Source: Mycobacterium lepromatosis (GTDB taxonomy: Bacteria > Actinomycetota > Actinomycetes > Mycobacteriales > Mycobacteriaceae). Taken from it: a stretch of 64,000 nucleotides of DNA. The DNA is taken from assembly GCF_000975265.2 (NCBI RefSeq), contig NZ_CP083405.1:2108001-2172000 (forward strand). Direction: 5' to 3'. The position numbers and the translations under genes were made by a program. The number at the start of each line of letters is the position of its first letter. Within the stretch, counting starts at the first letter, position 1. This document shows, piece by piece, positions 52,263-61,868 of this stretch. The notes beneath the pieces were generated by a model. The model saw only the letters and a list, made by a program, of their open reading frames with translations, was not told where the DNA came from and ran no database searches.

Positions 52263-52555
52263 ACGCCGGCACCGACCTCCATAGTCATGCTGGGGCCCGG
52301 TCACCTGCGCCGATGACCTAATCGTCTGAACTTATGTTCAGCATTGCATCCGGACGCCCTTACCCAATACGGTTGAGAAACCGCATTTGTTAGCGACGAT
52401 GCCCGTACCGTAATGCCAAAGCCCCAGCCGATCGAGGACAACGGTCCGTAGAAAGCATGCATAACCTGAAGCTAACAGGTTCAAGTTACTAGGCCGTTAA
52501 CATTCCGGAGAACGGGATTAAAAGGCCACTGTCGTTGATCCACAACACTTTTAAC
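52263..52555. other. Synteny-junction interval, nothing recognised
   Basis: About 290 bases between the mrx2-like remnant (Rv3198A order) and the lipoprotein remnant. No gene, repeat or RNA recognised. Confidence 0.35.
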
Positions 52556-53305
52556 GGTAGATCGGCCTTCATCGTCTGTGGCCTTGCGATTGTCATGTTG
52601 GCTTGTTCACACCCGAGTGCGCCGGCCAAACCGACCACAGCCACGTCACTCACGTGGTGACGTGAAATCGTTGATCGTCAGCGTCGTTGATGTCATCCAC
52701 ATTGCTAACTTCGCCGACCTCACACTACAGACAATGGCGGACTTTCGTCAGCCATCTACGGGAAACATAAATACTCCCGGTCCATGGCGGGCATTGGGAA
52801 ATAACTTTTCACATTCGCCAGCGGCTGAACATAGTTTCGTGGGATGTCGTATAGCGGTACGACCGATGACCTAGAACCAGACAAAATAACCCCGATCGAT
52901 CAGGCTGTCGCTGGTTATCCAAATTACGGTGTCGTGCGCGGCACTCGATCAGTTGGCCACATCGCTGACAGAGTATGCAGCCTTACACGACAGTGCCTAC
53001 GATTCCGCTTTAGAGAAACTGGATCCCACCACCTTAATACTGAGCTCCCTCGGATGGAACCAACAATATCACGTCAAGTCGTTAGTTTCGATGTACATCG
53101 GTGTATTGGTACTTGAACCAGCACACGGGATCGTCGATAATTTCCCGAAAACGGCCCCAGGAATTTTTATACCTCAACATAACATCCGCGGTTTTGAGGC
53201 CAGGCTTTTCGGGGTTGCTTTACACGGCCTATTAACTGACCTTCCCGACCAGAGTCACCGCGCCAATATTTGGTATCACGTGCATACTTTGCCACTCGGT
53301 CACTG
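52556..53305 (+). pseudogene. Lipoprotein-like gene, decayed, family unknown
   Basis: A signal peptide with a lipobox is legible: RSAFIVCGLAIVMLACSHPS (52559-52618), with Cys as the lipidation site. Downstream frames give VIHIANFADLTLQTMADFRQ, TTDDLEPDKITPIDQAVAGY and ALDQLATSLTEYAALHDSAY. The last open piece (52929-53306) ends LPLGH. Frames shift at least three times. I do not recognise the family, and it is not part of the collinear blocks on either side. Confidence 0.5.
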
Positions 53306-53501
53306 ATCCTCTTGGTTCAGCGACAAATCCCACATCAATATTTGAACATGAGTGACACCATGTCGAGGTCGGAGACGATACGGGCCACCGCAACAACGCG
53401 AACGTACCGTCAATCTGCACCTTGAGCGCGCCGGCGGTTTCCTCCTCGGTGGGTAACACGCCTCGGAGGACCAATGCGAGTCGCTCTTGTAATAGAGAGC
53501 A

Positions 53502-54392
53502 CTATGCACTCCCGAAACGTCGACTGCGCGACGCGTATTCCTCACACGCCGCCCACAAATCACGGCGGTCATAATCGGGCCACAACTTATCCTGGAAAAT
53601 GTATTCAGTATATGCCGCCTGCCACAACATGAAATTGCTGGACCTCTGCTCCCCCGAAGTCCGCACGAAGAGATCGACATCGGGGATGTCTGGCCACTGC
53701 AGGTGCCGTGTAATCGTGGACTCGGTTATCCGCGCCGGATTGAGCCGGCCTGCAGCTGCCAGACGAGCAATTTCTCTTGTGGCTTCTGAGATTTCGGTGC
53801 GACCGCCGTAATTGACACAATAATTGATGGTGATGACGTCGTTATCCGCCGTCATGTGTTCCGCAATGGCCAATTCATTGATGACGCTATGCCATAAGCG
53901 AGGTCGCGACCCTACCCACCGGATCCGGACCCCCATCTCCTTGAGATTCTCCCGACGCCGTCGCACTACATCGCGGTTAAAACCCATCAAAAAACGGACC
54001 TCTTCGACAGACCGCTTCCAGTTCTCGGTAGAGAAAGCATAAAGACTGAGCCACTTGATCCCGAGTTCGATAGCGCCGCAGGCAACGTCGATGACCACCG
54101 CTTCACCCATCTTGTGGCCCTCGGTGCGGTGCAGTCCGCGTTGGTTGGCCCAACGGCCATTGCCGTCCATCACGATGGCGACATGAGTCGGCAACTGGGC
54201 GGCCGAGAGCCGTGGAGCAACGGCTTTCGACGTGTGCTGGGGCGGACGCCTCGGCCCGCCGTCGGGTGATGGCGGCAGCGCCGGGAAGACGACCGGCCAG
54301 GTCGACTTGTCGGGAAAGGTTGGGTAGTCGTCAGGTGCAGCGGGCAGCTGCGGAAAATCCGTGGACTTCAGCGTGCGCTCGTTCCTAACCAC
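53502..54392 (-). CDS. uppS: Long-chain decaprenyl diphosphate synthase UppS (cis-prenyltransferase)
   Basis: 296 residues, equal to M. tuberculosis Rv2361c. Makes the decaprenyl diphosphate lipid carrier for peptidoglycan, arabinogalactan and lipoarabinomannan. The catalytic [17 protein letters not shown] is at 70-86 with Asp 76; [19 protein letters not shown] and [19 protein letters not shown] follow, and [20 protein letters not shown] binds diphosphate. The start is a GTG at 54392 that overlaps the recO stop by eight bases, so the two are translationally coupled. Confidence 0.96.
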   Translation of the reverse strand: MVRNERTLKSTDFPQLPAAPDDYPTFPDKSTWPVVFPALPPSPDGGPRRPPQHTSKAVAPRLSAAQLPTHVAIVMDGNGRWANQRGLHRTEGHKMGEAVVIDVACGAIELGIKWLSLYAFSTENWKRSVEEVRFLMGFNRDVVRRRRENLKEMGVRIRWVGSRPRLWHSVINELAIAEHMTADNDVITINYCVNYGGRTEISEATREIARLAAAGRLNPARITESTITRHLQWPDIPDVDLFVRTSGEQRSSNFMLWQAAYTEYIFQDKLWPDYDRRDLWAACEEYASRSRRFGSA

Positions 54393-55191
54393 AGGCCATA
54401 TCTTGCCGGACCAGCGCTGCGCGCCGTTCAGCTATGGAACGATCGACTTGGTATGACTGATATGTTCGTTCCACCAGAGGTAATGTTTTCAGCTGCCGTT
54501 CCAAATGCCACTGCAGGTGTGCGGCCACCAATCCGCTGACGTGGCTGCGGTGGGACTGCGGCGCCTGCTGGGCGGCTTCCCAATCGCCGTCGTGCAGCGC
54601 AGACATCAGTTCCAGCACACCCAGCGGTGGTGTAATCGAACCGGCCGGGCGGCAATGCACACAGACACTGCCCCCAGCGGCAATGTGAAACGCCCGATGC
54701 GGACCGGGTGCGGCACAGCGGGCACACTCGTTCAACGCTGGAGCCCAGCCGGCGATCCCCATGGCACGCAGCAGATAGGCATCCAACAGCAGGTCGCGAG
54801 GCCGGTTTCCGTCAGCCACCGCGCGCAGCGCGCTCACCGTGAGCTGATGCAAAGTCGGGGCGGGAGCCCGTTCTTCACCAGCGAGACGTTCGGCGGTTTC
54901 CAGCATCGCGCACCCGCAAGTGTACCGGCCGTAATCACTAACGATTTTGGTGGCGAACGCGTCAATCGAGACAACCTGAGTGACGATATCAAGGTTGCGG
55001 CCGAGGTGCAGTTGCGCATCGATATACGCGAACGGCTCCAGTCGGGCGCCGAATTTACTGCGAGTGCGACGCACACCTTTGGCCACCGCACGCACCAGCC
55101 CGTGATCGCGGGTCAGCAAGGTGACAATCCGGTCGGCTTCGCCGAGCTTGCGCTGGCGCAGCACTACCGCCCAGTCCCGATACAACCGCAT
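54385..55191 (-). CDS. recO: DNA repair protein RecO
   Basis: 268 residues from the ATG at 55191 ([20 protein letters not shown]); the frame opens 45 codons upstream but that part is not family sequence. Recombination mediator that loads RecA with RecR. N-terminal OB-fold includes [20 protein letters not shown]; the zinc-binding cysteines are [19 protein letters not shown] and CVHC. C-terminal helices end [15 protein letters not shown] small insertion (YQSYQVDRS) is present relative to M. tuberculosis. Divergent from the amiA2 remnant. Confidence 0.95.
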   Translation of the reverse strand: MRLYRDWAVVLRQRKLGEADRIVTLLTRDHGLVRAVAKGVRRTRSKFGARLEPFAYIDAQLHLGRNLDIVTQVVSIDAFATKIVSDYGRYTCGCAMLETAERLAGEERAPAPTLHQLTVSALRAVADGNRPRDLLLDAYLLRAMGIAGWAPALNECARCAAPGPHRAFHIAAGGSVCVHCRPAGSITPPLGVLELMSALHDGDWEAAQQAPQSHRSHVSGLVAAHLQWHLERQLKTLPLVERTYQSYQVDRSIAERRAALVRQDMACG

Positions 55192-55259
55192 CACAACAGT
55201 TTTGCACCCCACCGCGATATCTCGGGTATCCGCGCCGATAGTCTCGTAACCCATAGTTG

Positions 55260-56640
55260 GCGCTTTATGTATCCGGCAAGAAACGCCTACCCACACTAAC
55301 TGACTTGCTTGACCAACTGGCCACACACTCAGCTATTGCCCAAGAATTGGCGCAACGTTCCCTAGAGGCCATCGAGATCAGCAAGCCCACGTTGAACGCT
55401 TTCCGTGTGGTGCTCATCGAGTCCGCACGGGCCGCCAGCTACACGACGCCGTTGCTCGACACCCCGATCGCGATACAGGATGACGTCGACGTGACAGAAG
55501 CGCCAAATGACTTGGGTGCCGAAAGGTATATGCAACCCGCCACCCACGACGCCGAAGTCATTTGCCACCTGAAGACGGCTGACGCAGTCATCTTAGGCAA
55601 AACCAACACCTGTGAGCTCGGTCAATGGCCATTCACTATAGGCCCAGGACTTAATATATACTTGAAATTCCTGTTTACGTTAGGCAGACACCAGGAAGAT
55701 CGTCCGGCGGTGACTAGGGCCGCGATGGCCGCGGCCCTAGTCACCGCCGCCATTGGCTCCGATAGCGGCCGCGTCCGGATATCTGCAGCATGGACGCACC
55801 TGGTGGGTATCAAACCGCAACACGATCGCATCTTCACCTGGCCGTTACCGGAGGCATTCAACGGCATCACGGTCAATGGCGTGCTAGCCTGCACAGTGGC
55901 CGATACGGCATTTGTGCTCGACAGAAGCATCCGGCAACGTTGAGGACGGTCTGCACAAACCATGCCCGGTGACGGATCAGACTACCTTGACATCGCTCCT
56001 GGTCCGCTCAACATTGATCTGTCAAACTTGTTACCTTTCAATGTTTTTCGTGCCAAGTTGCACTCCGAGATTCTGTCCGCTACCCACAGGGTGGCCAAAC
56101 AACTTGAGTTGCTTGGCCACACCGTAGTAACTGGCAACCCAGACCACAGCCATCAGTTGTCGTGGGACTTTCTCGCCCGTTCCACCTCCGGCCTGGTGGA
56201 CTGGCAGGAACAGCTGGGTTACAGCGTTGTCTGGACCGCCGCACCGTTACCAATCCGCGCACAGGCCATGTACTCGGGGAAGTCATTCTGCGCAGCGCAC
56301 GCCAACACGAAGACGTTGACCAGCGTCGCGTCGGTTCGATCTTCGATATCGACGACGTCGTCCTGGTGCCCACCACCGCGCAACCACCATAACTGGCACG
56401 AGCCTTCTACCGATTGGACTCTTTTAGCACCGATCGTGCCAGGATCACCGCGTGTCCGGTGACATGGCCGTGGAATGTACTGGGCTGGTCGTCGATCAAT
56501 GTGCTGACAAAGTGCACCACCAAAGGGGTTGCCGATCGGTGTACGGCTGGGCAAGCAAGCAGCCGGAGGTATGGGGGAACACCGTCAAGCCGCAGAGCTC
56601 CACGCAAGATTGAGCTAACTCAAAACCCTAGTCGGTCAAG
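55260..56640 (+). pseudogene. amiA2: Amidase AmiA2, decayed
   Basis: Amidase-signature enzyme remnant (Rv2363). The first frame reads RLPTLTDLLDQLATHSAIAQ, NAFRVVLIESARAA, DTPIAIQDDVDVTEAPNDLG (catalytic Lys replaced by Gln) and LGKTNTCELGQWPFTIGPG, then jumps to ALVTAAIGSDSGRVRISAAW and THLVGIKPQHDRI. The GGSSGG active-site segment is missing and a 20-bp inverted duplication (55705-55749) occupies the spot. A stop follows at 55943; the C-terminal half continues in other frames (LLPFNVFRAKLHSEILSATH, RRVGSIFDIDDVVLVPTTAQ, SINVLTKCTTKGVADRC). Confidence 0.93.
55705..55749 (+). repeat. 20-bp perfect inverted repeat inside amiA2 remnant
   Basis: CGGCGGTGACTAGGGCCGCG (55705-55724), loop ATGGC, then the exact reverse complement (55730-55749). 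The right arm is native amidase sequence encoding ALVTAA; the left arm is its inverted copy. Confidence 0.97.
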
Positions 56641-57522
56641 TTGTTTAGGGTTGCGCTGCCAGTTTTTGGCTACATTGACATGCAAGTCGAGATAAATATT
56701 GTTCCCTAACAGCTTCTCGATCTGGCGCCGTGCCGCGGTACCCACCTCCCGTAACCGGGCACCGCCCTTGCCAATGACGATTCCCTTCTGACTTGGCCGC
56801 TCAACATAAAGCACAGCGTGCACGTCAATCAGGTCGCCACGACCTGCCCGCGGGTTGACCTCGTCAATCACCACCGCCAGCGAATGTGGCAGCTCATCGT
56901 GCACTCCTTCCAAAGCGGCCTCGCGGATCAGCTCTGCCATCAAAAGTTCTTCCGGCTCGTCAGTCAGTTCACCGTCTGGGTAATACGCCGGACCCGGAGG
57001 CAAAGCAGCAGCCAGCACATCTATCAGCACGTCGACCTGGTCACCCGTCTCAGCCGAAACCGGCACGATCTCGGCTGCTTCGGTGACAAGGTCACTGACA
57101 GCGACCATTTGTGCGGGCAGCCGGTCTTTGGGCACTTTGTCAATCTTGGTGACGATAACGACGAGCGTCGTTTTCGAGGCGACCGACCGAATCTGGTTAA
57201 CAATCCATCGATCCCCTGGACCCGGTGACTCATCAGCCGGGATACACAGTCCGATGACGTCCACCTTTGTATAGGTTTCGCGCACCAAGTCGTTAAGCCG
57301 CTTACCCAAAAGCGTGTGCGGCCGATGCAGGCCGGGAGTGTCGACCAGAACGATCTGGAAGTTACCCTTCCTGTGCACGATCCCTCGAATGGTGTGTCGG
57401 GTAGTCTGCGGCTTCATCGAAGTGATCGCTACCTTGGCGCCGACCAGCGCGTTGGTCAGTGTCGACTTGCCGGTATTCGGCCGACCGATCAAACATACGA
57501 AGCCTGAACGGAATTCAGCCAT
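56620..57522 (-). CDS. era: GTPase Era
   Basis: 300 residues from ATG 57522 (MAEFRSGFVCLIGR); a GTG two codons earlier is possible. Binds the 3' end of 16S rRNA and promotes 30S maturation. G1 GRPNTGKST at 13-21, G3 DTPGLHRP, G4 TKIDK, and the C-terminal KH domain with GIVIGKGGARLREVGTAAR. Full length. In the ybeY-Rv2366c-Rv2365c-era gene order; the two middle genes are dead here, so its expression depends on a transcript crossing pseudogenes or on its own promoter. Confidence 0.96.
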   Translation of the reverse strand: MAEFRSGFVCLIGRPNTGKSTLTNALVGAKVAITSMKPQTTRHTIRGIVHRKGNFQIVLVDTPGLHRPHTLLGKRLNDLVRETYTKVDVIGLCIPADESPGPGDRWIVNQIRSVASKTTLVVIVTKIDKVPKDRLPAQMVAVSDLVTEAAEIVPVSAETGDQVDVLIDVLAAALPPGPAYYPDGELTDEPEELLMAELIREAALEGVHDELPHSLAVVIDEVNPRAGRGDLIDVHAVLYVERPSQKGIVIGKGGARLREVGTAARRQIEKLLGNNIYLDLHVNVAKNWQRNPKQLDRLGF

Positions 57523-57570
57523 AGCCACCGGAGACGATGCGCGCCGTATAACGCCGCGAGGTAAGAGTAC

Positions 57571-57586
57571 CGCCCGTTTGCGGGCG
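57571..57586 (-). terminator. Small GC hairpin in the era leader
   Basis: CGCCCG, four loop bases, CGGGCG, about 50 bases upstream of the era start and just after the Rv2365c remnant. On the minus strand it is followed by GTACTCTTACC, without a strong U-tract. It may be an attenuator or only a leader hairpin. Confidence 0.35.
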
Positions 57587-57645
57587 AAAACCGGGAAATC
57601 GGATCCGGACTACCGCCAAATTTTGCACCAAGTGTACAGTCGTCG

Positions 57646-57961
57646 TCATACCCCGTTCCCGGTTCCATCAATCAGGATTACCACTGCTGTTGGGGACAGT
57701 TTACGAACCGTGACGATACCGGGCTCGTCCACGGAACTGACCACCAGCACCCCGACCTCCAACCCGCTTCGACACACTGGGCATGGCGACTGCCGCCTGC
57801 AAACTGGTTGGCTCGAACCTTGACAAGGTCACTGGCGCAGCGGCATATGTGCGACCGTCGACGTCACGAACCACGGCACCATTGCCGGCTTCAGTGCGCG
57901 CCATCGCAGCCCACACCAGCAGCACCAACTTGGCTTCTTCAGCATCCAGCGGCTCAGCCAT
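57646..57961 (-). pseudogene. Cytidine-deaminase-like small protein (Rv2365c-like), frameshifted
   Basis: ATG 57961 begins [20 protein letters not shown] with NGAVVRDVDGRTYAAAPVTL and SLQAAVAM. A frameshift near 57780 follows; the correct continuation in another frame is SGLEVGVLVVSSVDEPGIVT and VRKLSPTAVVILIDGT to a TGA at about 57646. The sequence resembles the cytidine deaminase fold without its catalytic motif, as in the M. tuberculosis protein. The start overlaps the Rv2366c stop by eight bases. Confidence 0.8.
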
Positions 57962-59147
57962 GCGACACCACTTCGGCGCCGGGCGGCGGTACCCTGCCCA
58001 AGTCCAGAACCAGCAGGCCACCTACCGTGTCAACGTCGAGATCATAGTCGAATTCCATGCCGTACGGCTCACCGACGTCTTCGATCGGCAGCCGAGCTGA
58101 AACCCGGAAACTTTTTCTAACCAAGCATTCTACTGGAGCGGTCTCAGCGTGGTCATCTTCGTCGGCGATCTCGCCGACGATTTCTTCCAGCACATCTTCG
58201 ATACCGACCAAGCCAGCTATCGCACCGTACTCGTCGACCAACAGAGCCATGTGGTTACGGTCACGCTGCATTTCACGCAGTAACGTGTCCAACGGCTTGG
58301 AGTCCAGAACAAACACCGCCGGACGCATCACCTGCGACACAACCGTGTCTCGACCGTGATCAGGAGAGAAGAACGTATGCTGAACAAGATCTTTCAGGTA
58401 AACCACCCCAACAATGTCGTCGACATTCTCACCGATTACCGGAATACGTGAATAACCACTACAAACGGCCAGAGTTGTCGCTTGAGTGGCCGACTTGTCA
58501 CTTTCAATCCAAATCATCGCGGTGCGCGGCACCATCACCTCACGGGCTGGGGTGTCGCCCAATGCGAAGACTGATTCGATCATCCGGCGTTCGTCGGCGG
58601 CAACCATCCCACGTTGCTACGCCAGATCGACGACTTCGCGGAGCTCAATCTCGGAAGCAAATGGCCCGTTCCGCAAGCCGCAACCCGGAGTAAACGCGTT
58701 GCCGACAACCATCAACAACCGACTGATCGGCATCAACAGCCATGAGATCGCCTGCAAAAGAAGGGTTGTCGCCAACGAAATCGAGTATGCGTTCTGGCGG
58801 CCTAGGCTGTGTGGGCCAAAGCCGATAACCACGAAGCTGACCACCACCATGGTAGTCTCAGCAACGAACACAGCCCAGCTCAGACCAAAGTTGCCATAAA
58901 AGGAACACTACTAGCAGCACGGTATCGATAATTTCACACGCGATCCGCAAAAGCATCACCAGGTTGATGTAGCGCGGCCGATCGGCCATCACCTTGAACA
59001 GCCTTCCCGCTCCTGGACGTTCGTCGCGAACTAACTACTGCACCCGGGTCAGCTACACGGTGCTAATGGCAGCGTCGATCGCAGCAAACAGTCCACCCAG
59101 TCCAATCAACGTGATCACGCAGATCAACTGATTCATTCCGGTCATAG
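57954..59147 (-). pseudogene. CorC/HlyC-type CBS-domain membrane protein (Rv2366c-like), interrupted
   Basis: DUF21-CBS pair-CorC protein remnant. The N-terminal membrane domain is broken (ICVITLIGLGGLFAAIDAAI, a TAG, then [17 protein letters not shown] and [20 protein letters not shown] after shifts). One in-frame TAG at about 58615 follows [11 protein letters not shown]. Downstream, 217 residues stay open: [20 protein letters not shown] (first CBS), [20 protein letters not shown] (second CBS), then the CorC domain to [12 protein letters not shown], shorter than the orthologue. The long open tail suggests recent decay. Confidence 0.9.
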
Positions 59148-59678
59148 CTGGTCGAAATACCTTGACTTGTCTAGCAATCGACAGTCCTTCTCGCTCTGAC
59201 GGTCATGCCGATAGGCCCGTATCTGTTCGGCCCCCCACTCTTCCAGTAACCTGCCCTGCAGGGCGAACATCTCCTTCTCCTCGTCTGGCTCACCGTGGTC
59301 GTAGCCGAGCAGGTGAAGTACACCATGAATTGTCAGCAGCGCTAACTCATGTCCGAGGCTGTGGCCCGCTGTGGCCGCCTGCTGCGCGGCGAACTCTGGG
59401 CACAACACAATGTCACCCAACATGGAGGGCCCTGGCTCAGCGGCGTCGGGTCGACCACCCGGCTCGAATTCATCCATCGGGAAGCTCATTACGTCCGTCG
59501 GCCCAGGCAGGTCCATCCAGCGCATATGTAAATCGGCCATCGCTGAGGTGTCCAGTAGCACCATCGACAGCTCCGCTGCTGGGTTGACGTCCATTTTGGT
59601 GATGACAAACCGCGCGACGCTGGCCAGTTCCGCTTCAGAGACGTCGAAGCCTGACTCGTTAGATACTTCAATACTCAT
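59142..59678 (-). CDS. ybeY: Endoribonuclease YbeY
   Basis: 178 residues (Rv2367c). Single-strand-specific metallo-RNase acting in 16S rRNA 3' maturation and 70S quality control. The zinc motif [11 protein letters not shown] (H-x3-H-x5-H) lies near 117-127, preceded by [15 protein letters not shown] and [15 protein letters not shown]. Starts at ATG 59678, 30 bases after phoH; its end overlaps the Rv2366c remnant. Confidence 0.95.
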   Translation of the reverse strand: MSIEVSNESGFDVSEAELASVARFVITKMDVNPAAELSMVLLDTSAMADLHMRWMDLPGPTDVMSFPMDEFEPGGRPDAAEPGPSMLGDIVLCPEFAAQQAATAGHSLGHELALLTIHGVLHLLGYDHGEPDEEKEMFALQGRLLEEWGAEQIRAYRHDRQSEKDCRLLDKSRYFDQL

Positions 59679-59708
59679 AAGATGCTCACGGGACTGTTCA
59701 CGCCACCA

Positions 59709-60758
59709 TCATCGACGATTGCGAGCACCCGACGTCCGCCGAGCCGCCCGATTCATCCCCAAGTCGTGCTCCTCATATTTGGCATAGGCGTCAACAATCT
59801 CCGCCACCAGCTGGTGTCGCACCACATCCACACTGGTCAGCTCCGCAACGTGTATGCCGTCGATGTTCTCCAGGATATCGACCGCCGCGCGCAGACCCGA
59901 CATGGCACCGCCCGGCAGGTCAATCTGAGTGACGTCGCCGGTGACAACAACTTTCGATCCGAAACCCAGTCGGGTAAGAAACATCTTCATCTGCTCAGCG
60001 GTGGTGTTCTGCGCCTCATCGAGGACGATGAACGCGTCGTTAAGTGTGCGACCTCGCATGTACGCCAACGACGCTACCTCGATGACACCGGAAGACATCA
60101 GCTTCGGGATCAGCTCGGGGTCCATCATGTCATACAACGCATCATACAGCGGCCGTAGGTAAGGATCTATCTTCTCGCTCAAGGTGCCCGGCAAAAAGCC
60201 AAGGCGCTCACCGGCTTCTACTGCCGGACGAGTCAAAATGATCCGGGTCACCTGCTTGGTCTGCAACGCGTTGACCGCCTTGGCCATGGCCAGATACGTC
60301 TTCCCGGTGCCGGCCGGACCGATCCCGAAGACGATAGTGTTCGCGTCGATCGCGTCCACGTAGCGCTTCTGATTCAGCGTTTTAGGTCGGACCGTCTTAC
60401 CGCGGTGCGACAAGATAGCCAAGGTGAGGACTTCAGCCGGTGACTCGTTACCGGTACCAACCAGCATAGCCACACCGTGGCGCACCACTTCCGGCGTCAA
60501 CGGCTGACCTCTGGCCAGGATGGCAACCAACTCGGAGATCGCCCGCTCGGCGAGCGCAACCTCGGCTGGCTCGCCCGAAAACGCAACAGTGTTGCCACGC
60601 ACATGCAGATCGGCGCTCAACATACGTTCGAGGGCACGCAAATTCTCGTCTGCTGAACCCAGCAAGCCCACAACGAGGTCAGGCGGAACATCGATGGTGC
60701 TGCGAACGTGCACAGAGGCCAATGATGCGTCAACAGCGCTGGTCTCGTGGTGCGTCAC
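59709..60758 (-). CDS. phoH: PhoH-like ATPase
   Basis: 349 residues (Rv2368c, PhoH1/YbeZ type). KH-like N-terminal domain followed by a superfamily 1 helicase-like ATPase core. Walker A FGIGPAGTGKTYLA near 145, Walker B AFIVLDEAQNTTAEQMKMFL, and GSKVVVTGDVTQIDLPGG as motif III. Acts together with YbeY, encoded next, in ribosomal RNA processing in other bacteria. The start is a GTG or ATG at 60758 in MTHHETSAVDASLA. Confidence 0.95.
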   Translation of the reverse strand: MTHHETSAVDASLASVHVRSTIDVPPDLVVGLLGSADENLRALERMLSADLHVRGNTVAFSGEPAEVALAERAISELVAILARGQPLTPEVVRHGVAMLVGTGNESPAEVLTLAILSHRGKTVRPKTLNQKRYVDAIDANTIVFGIGPAGTGKTYLAMAKAVNALQTKQVTRIILTRPAVEAGERLGFLPGTLSEKIDPYLRPLYDALYDMMDPELIPKLMSSGVIEVASLAYMRGRTLNDAFIVLDEAQNTTAEQMKMFLTRLGFGSKVVVTGDVTQIDLPGGAMSGLRAAVDILENIDGIHVAELTSVDVVRHQLVAEIVDAYAKYEEHDLGMNRAARRTSGARNRR

Positions 60759-61064
60759 GTGGTTACCGATGCCTGCCTGCTTGGCCTGTCAAAAGGTGGG
60801 TCAACACGGGTTGCTCGACAATTTTAGTCTACGCCTGGAGACCTAGTTGGTCAGCTGTTCATTAGCGTATTCGCTGGAAAATCCTTATCCTGCACCTGGT
60901 GAATCTGGGCAGCGCTGGCGACCGACAGTACGTCGCTGTAAAACCACAGATCCTGACCTGCACCAGCAAACACCCCTGATCGCAACTGTTGGCCATCGCC
61001 TGAACCCCCTCCTCGCACTCGCACGTCGTGAGACCATAACGACGTGGGCGAAGCGTGACTTGAG
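60759..61064. other. Gap between phoH and rsmE
   Basis: 306 bases. Small frames on the minus strand (for example KENDVRVRGGG-type sequence near 61020) show no family. M. tuberculosis has Rv2369c-Rv2371 here; none can be recognised. Confidence 0.4.
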
Positions 61065-61838
61065 TTACAGGATCGATGAAGCATCCCACCGGGAAGTGAG
61101 CACACCCAATGCGCCCAATGCCACCGTAGCCGCGGTCGACGTCCGCAGCACGGTGGGACCGAGCCGGACCGCGACGGCGCCCGCCTTAGTCAATGCGGCA
61201 ATCTCGTCTGGCGCGATACCGCCTTCGGGACCGACCACCAAAATAAGCGAATTTGTTTGCGCTACAGAGACATCCACAAAGACGTCGACCAACCGATCGG
61301 TTGCCGACTCGTGCAAAGCCAGCACCGCGGCACCGGCGGCTATCTCATCCCGGATCCGCTGCAGCAGTGCCACAGTGGTCAGCACCCCATCGACCGACGG
61401 GATGTGCGCCCGGCGAGACTGCCGGGCCGCCGCGCGGGCTACCGCACGCCACCGGCGCAGACCCTTGTCCACCCGGACCCCGTACCAGCTGGTCACACAA
61501 CGATCAGATTGCCACGCCACGAACGCATCGGCACCGGCCTCGGTGGCCATTTCGATGGCCAACTCTGAGCGTTCAGCCTTGGGCAACGCCTGCACCACAG
61601 TCACTGACGGTCGCCCCGGCGCGACGGTCCAGTGCCCCAGCACCCGAGCACGTAGCCCATCGCGCCCGGCCTGCTCGACCAAGCAGTGAGCAAGGCCGCC
61701 AGCGCCGTCGCCAAGCACCAGCTCCTCGCCGGGACGGATCCGGCGCGCCGTGACCGCGTGAAACCCTTCGTCGCCGCCCACCACAGCTACCGCACCGGTA
61801 TCGGGCAATGCGTCGACGTAGAACAATGTACTCACCAA
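61065..61838 (-). CDS. rsmE: 16S rRNA m3U1498 methyltransferase RsmE
   Basis: 257 residues (Rv2372c). SPOUT-class methyltransferase that modifies U1498 of 16S rRNA. N-terminal PUA-like domain ([20 protein letters not shown]), then the knotted domain: [33 protein letters not shown], and the AdoMet-binding knot [18 protein letters not shown] with [19 protein letters not shown]. Lies 30 bases downstream of dnaJ2 in the same direction, so probably one transcript hrcA-dnaJ2-rsmE. Confidence 0.95.
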   Translation of the reverse strand: MVSTLFYVDALPDTGAVAVVGGDEGFHAVTARRIRPGEELVLGDGAGGLAHCLVEQAGRDGLRARVLGHWTVAPGRPSVTVVQALPKAERSELAIEMATEAGADAFVAWQSDRCVTSWYGVRVDKGLRRWRAVARAAARQSRRAHIPSVDGVLTTVALLQRIRDEIAAGAAVLALHESATDRLVDVFVDVSVAQTNSLILVVGPEGGIAPDEIAALTKAGAVAVRLGPTVLRTSTAATVALGALGVLTSRWDASSIL

Positions 61839-61868
61839 ATGTAGGAGCCCCTACAACTGTTAAACGTG

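Noticed and set aside
54505..55299. 264-codon plus-strand frame over recO
   Set aside because: Antisense to intact recO with its zinc cysteines; a shadow frame.
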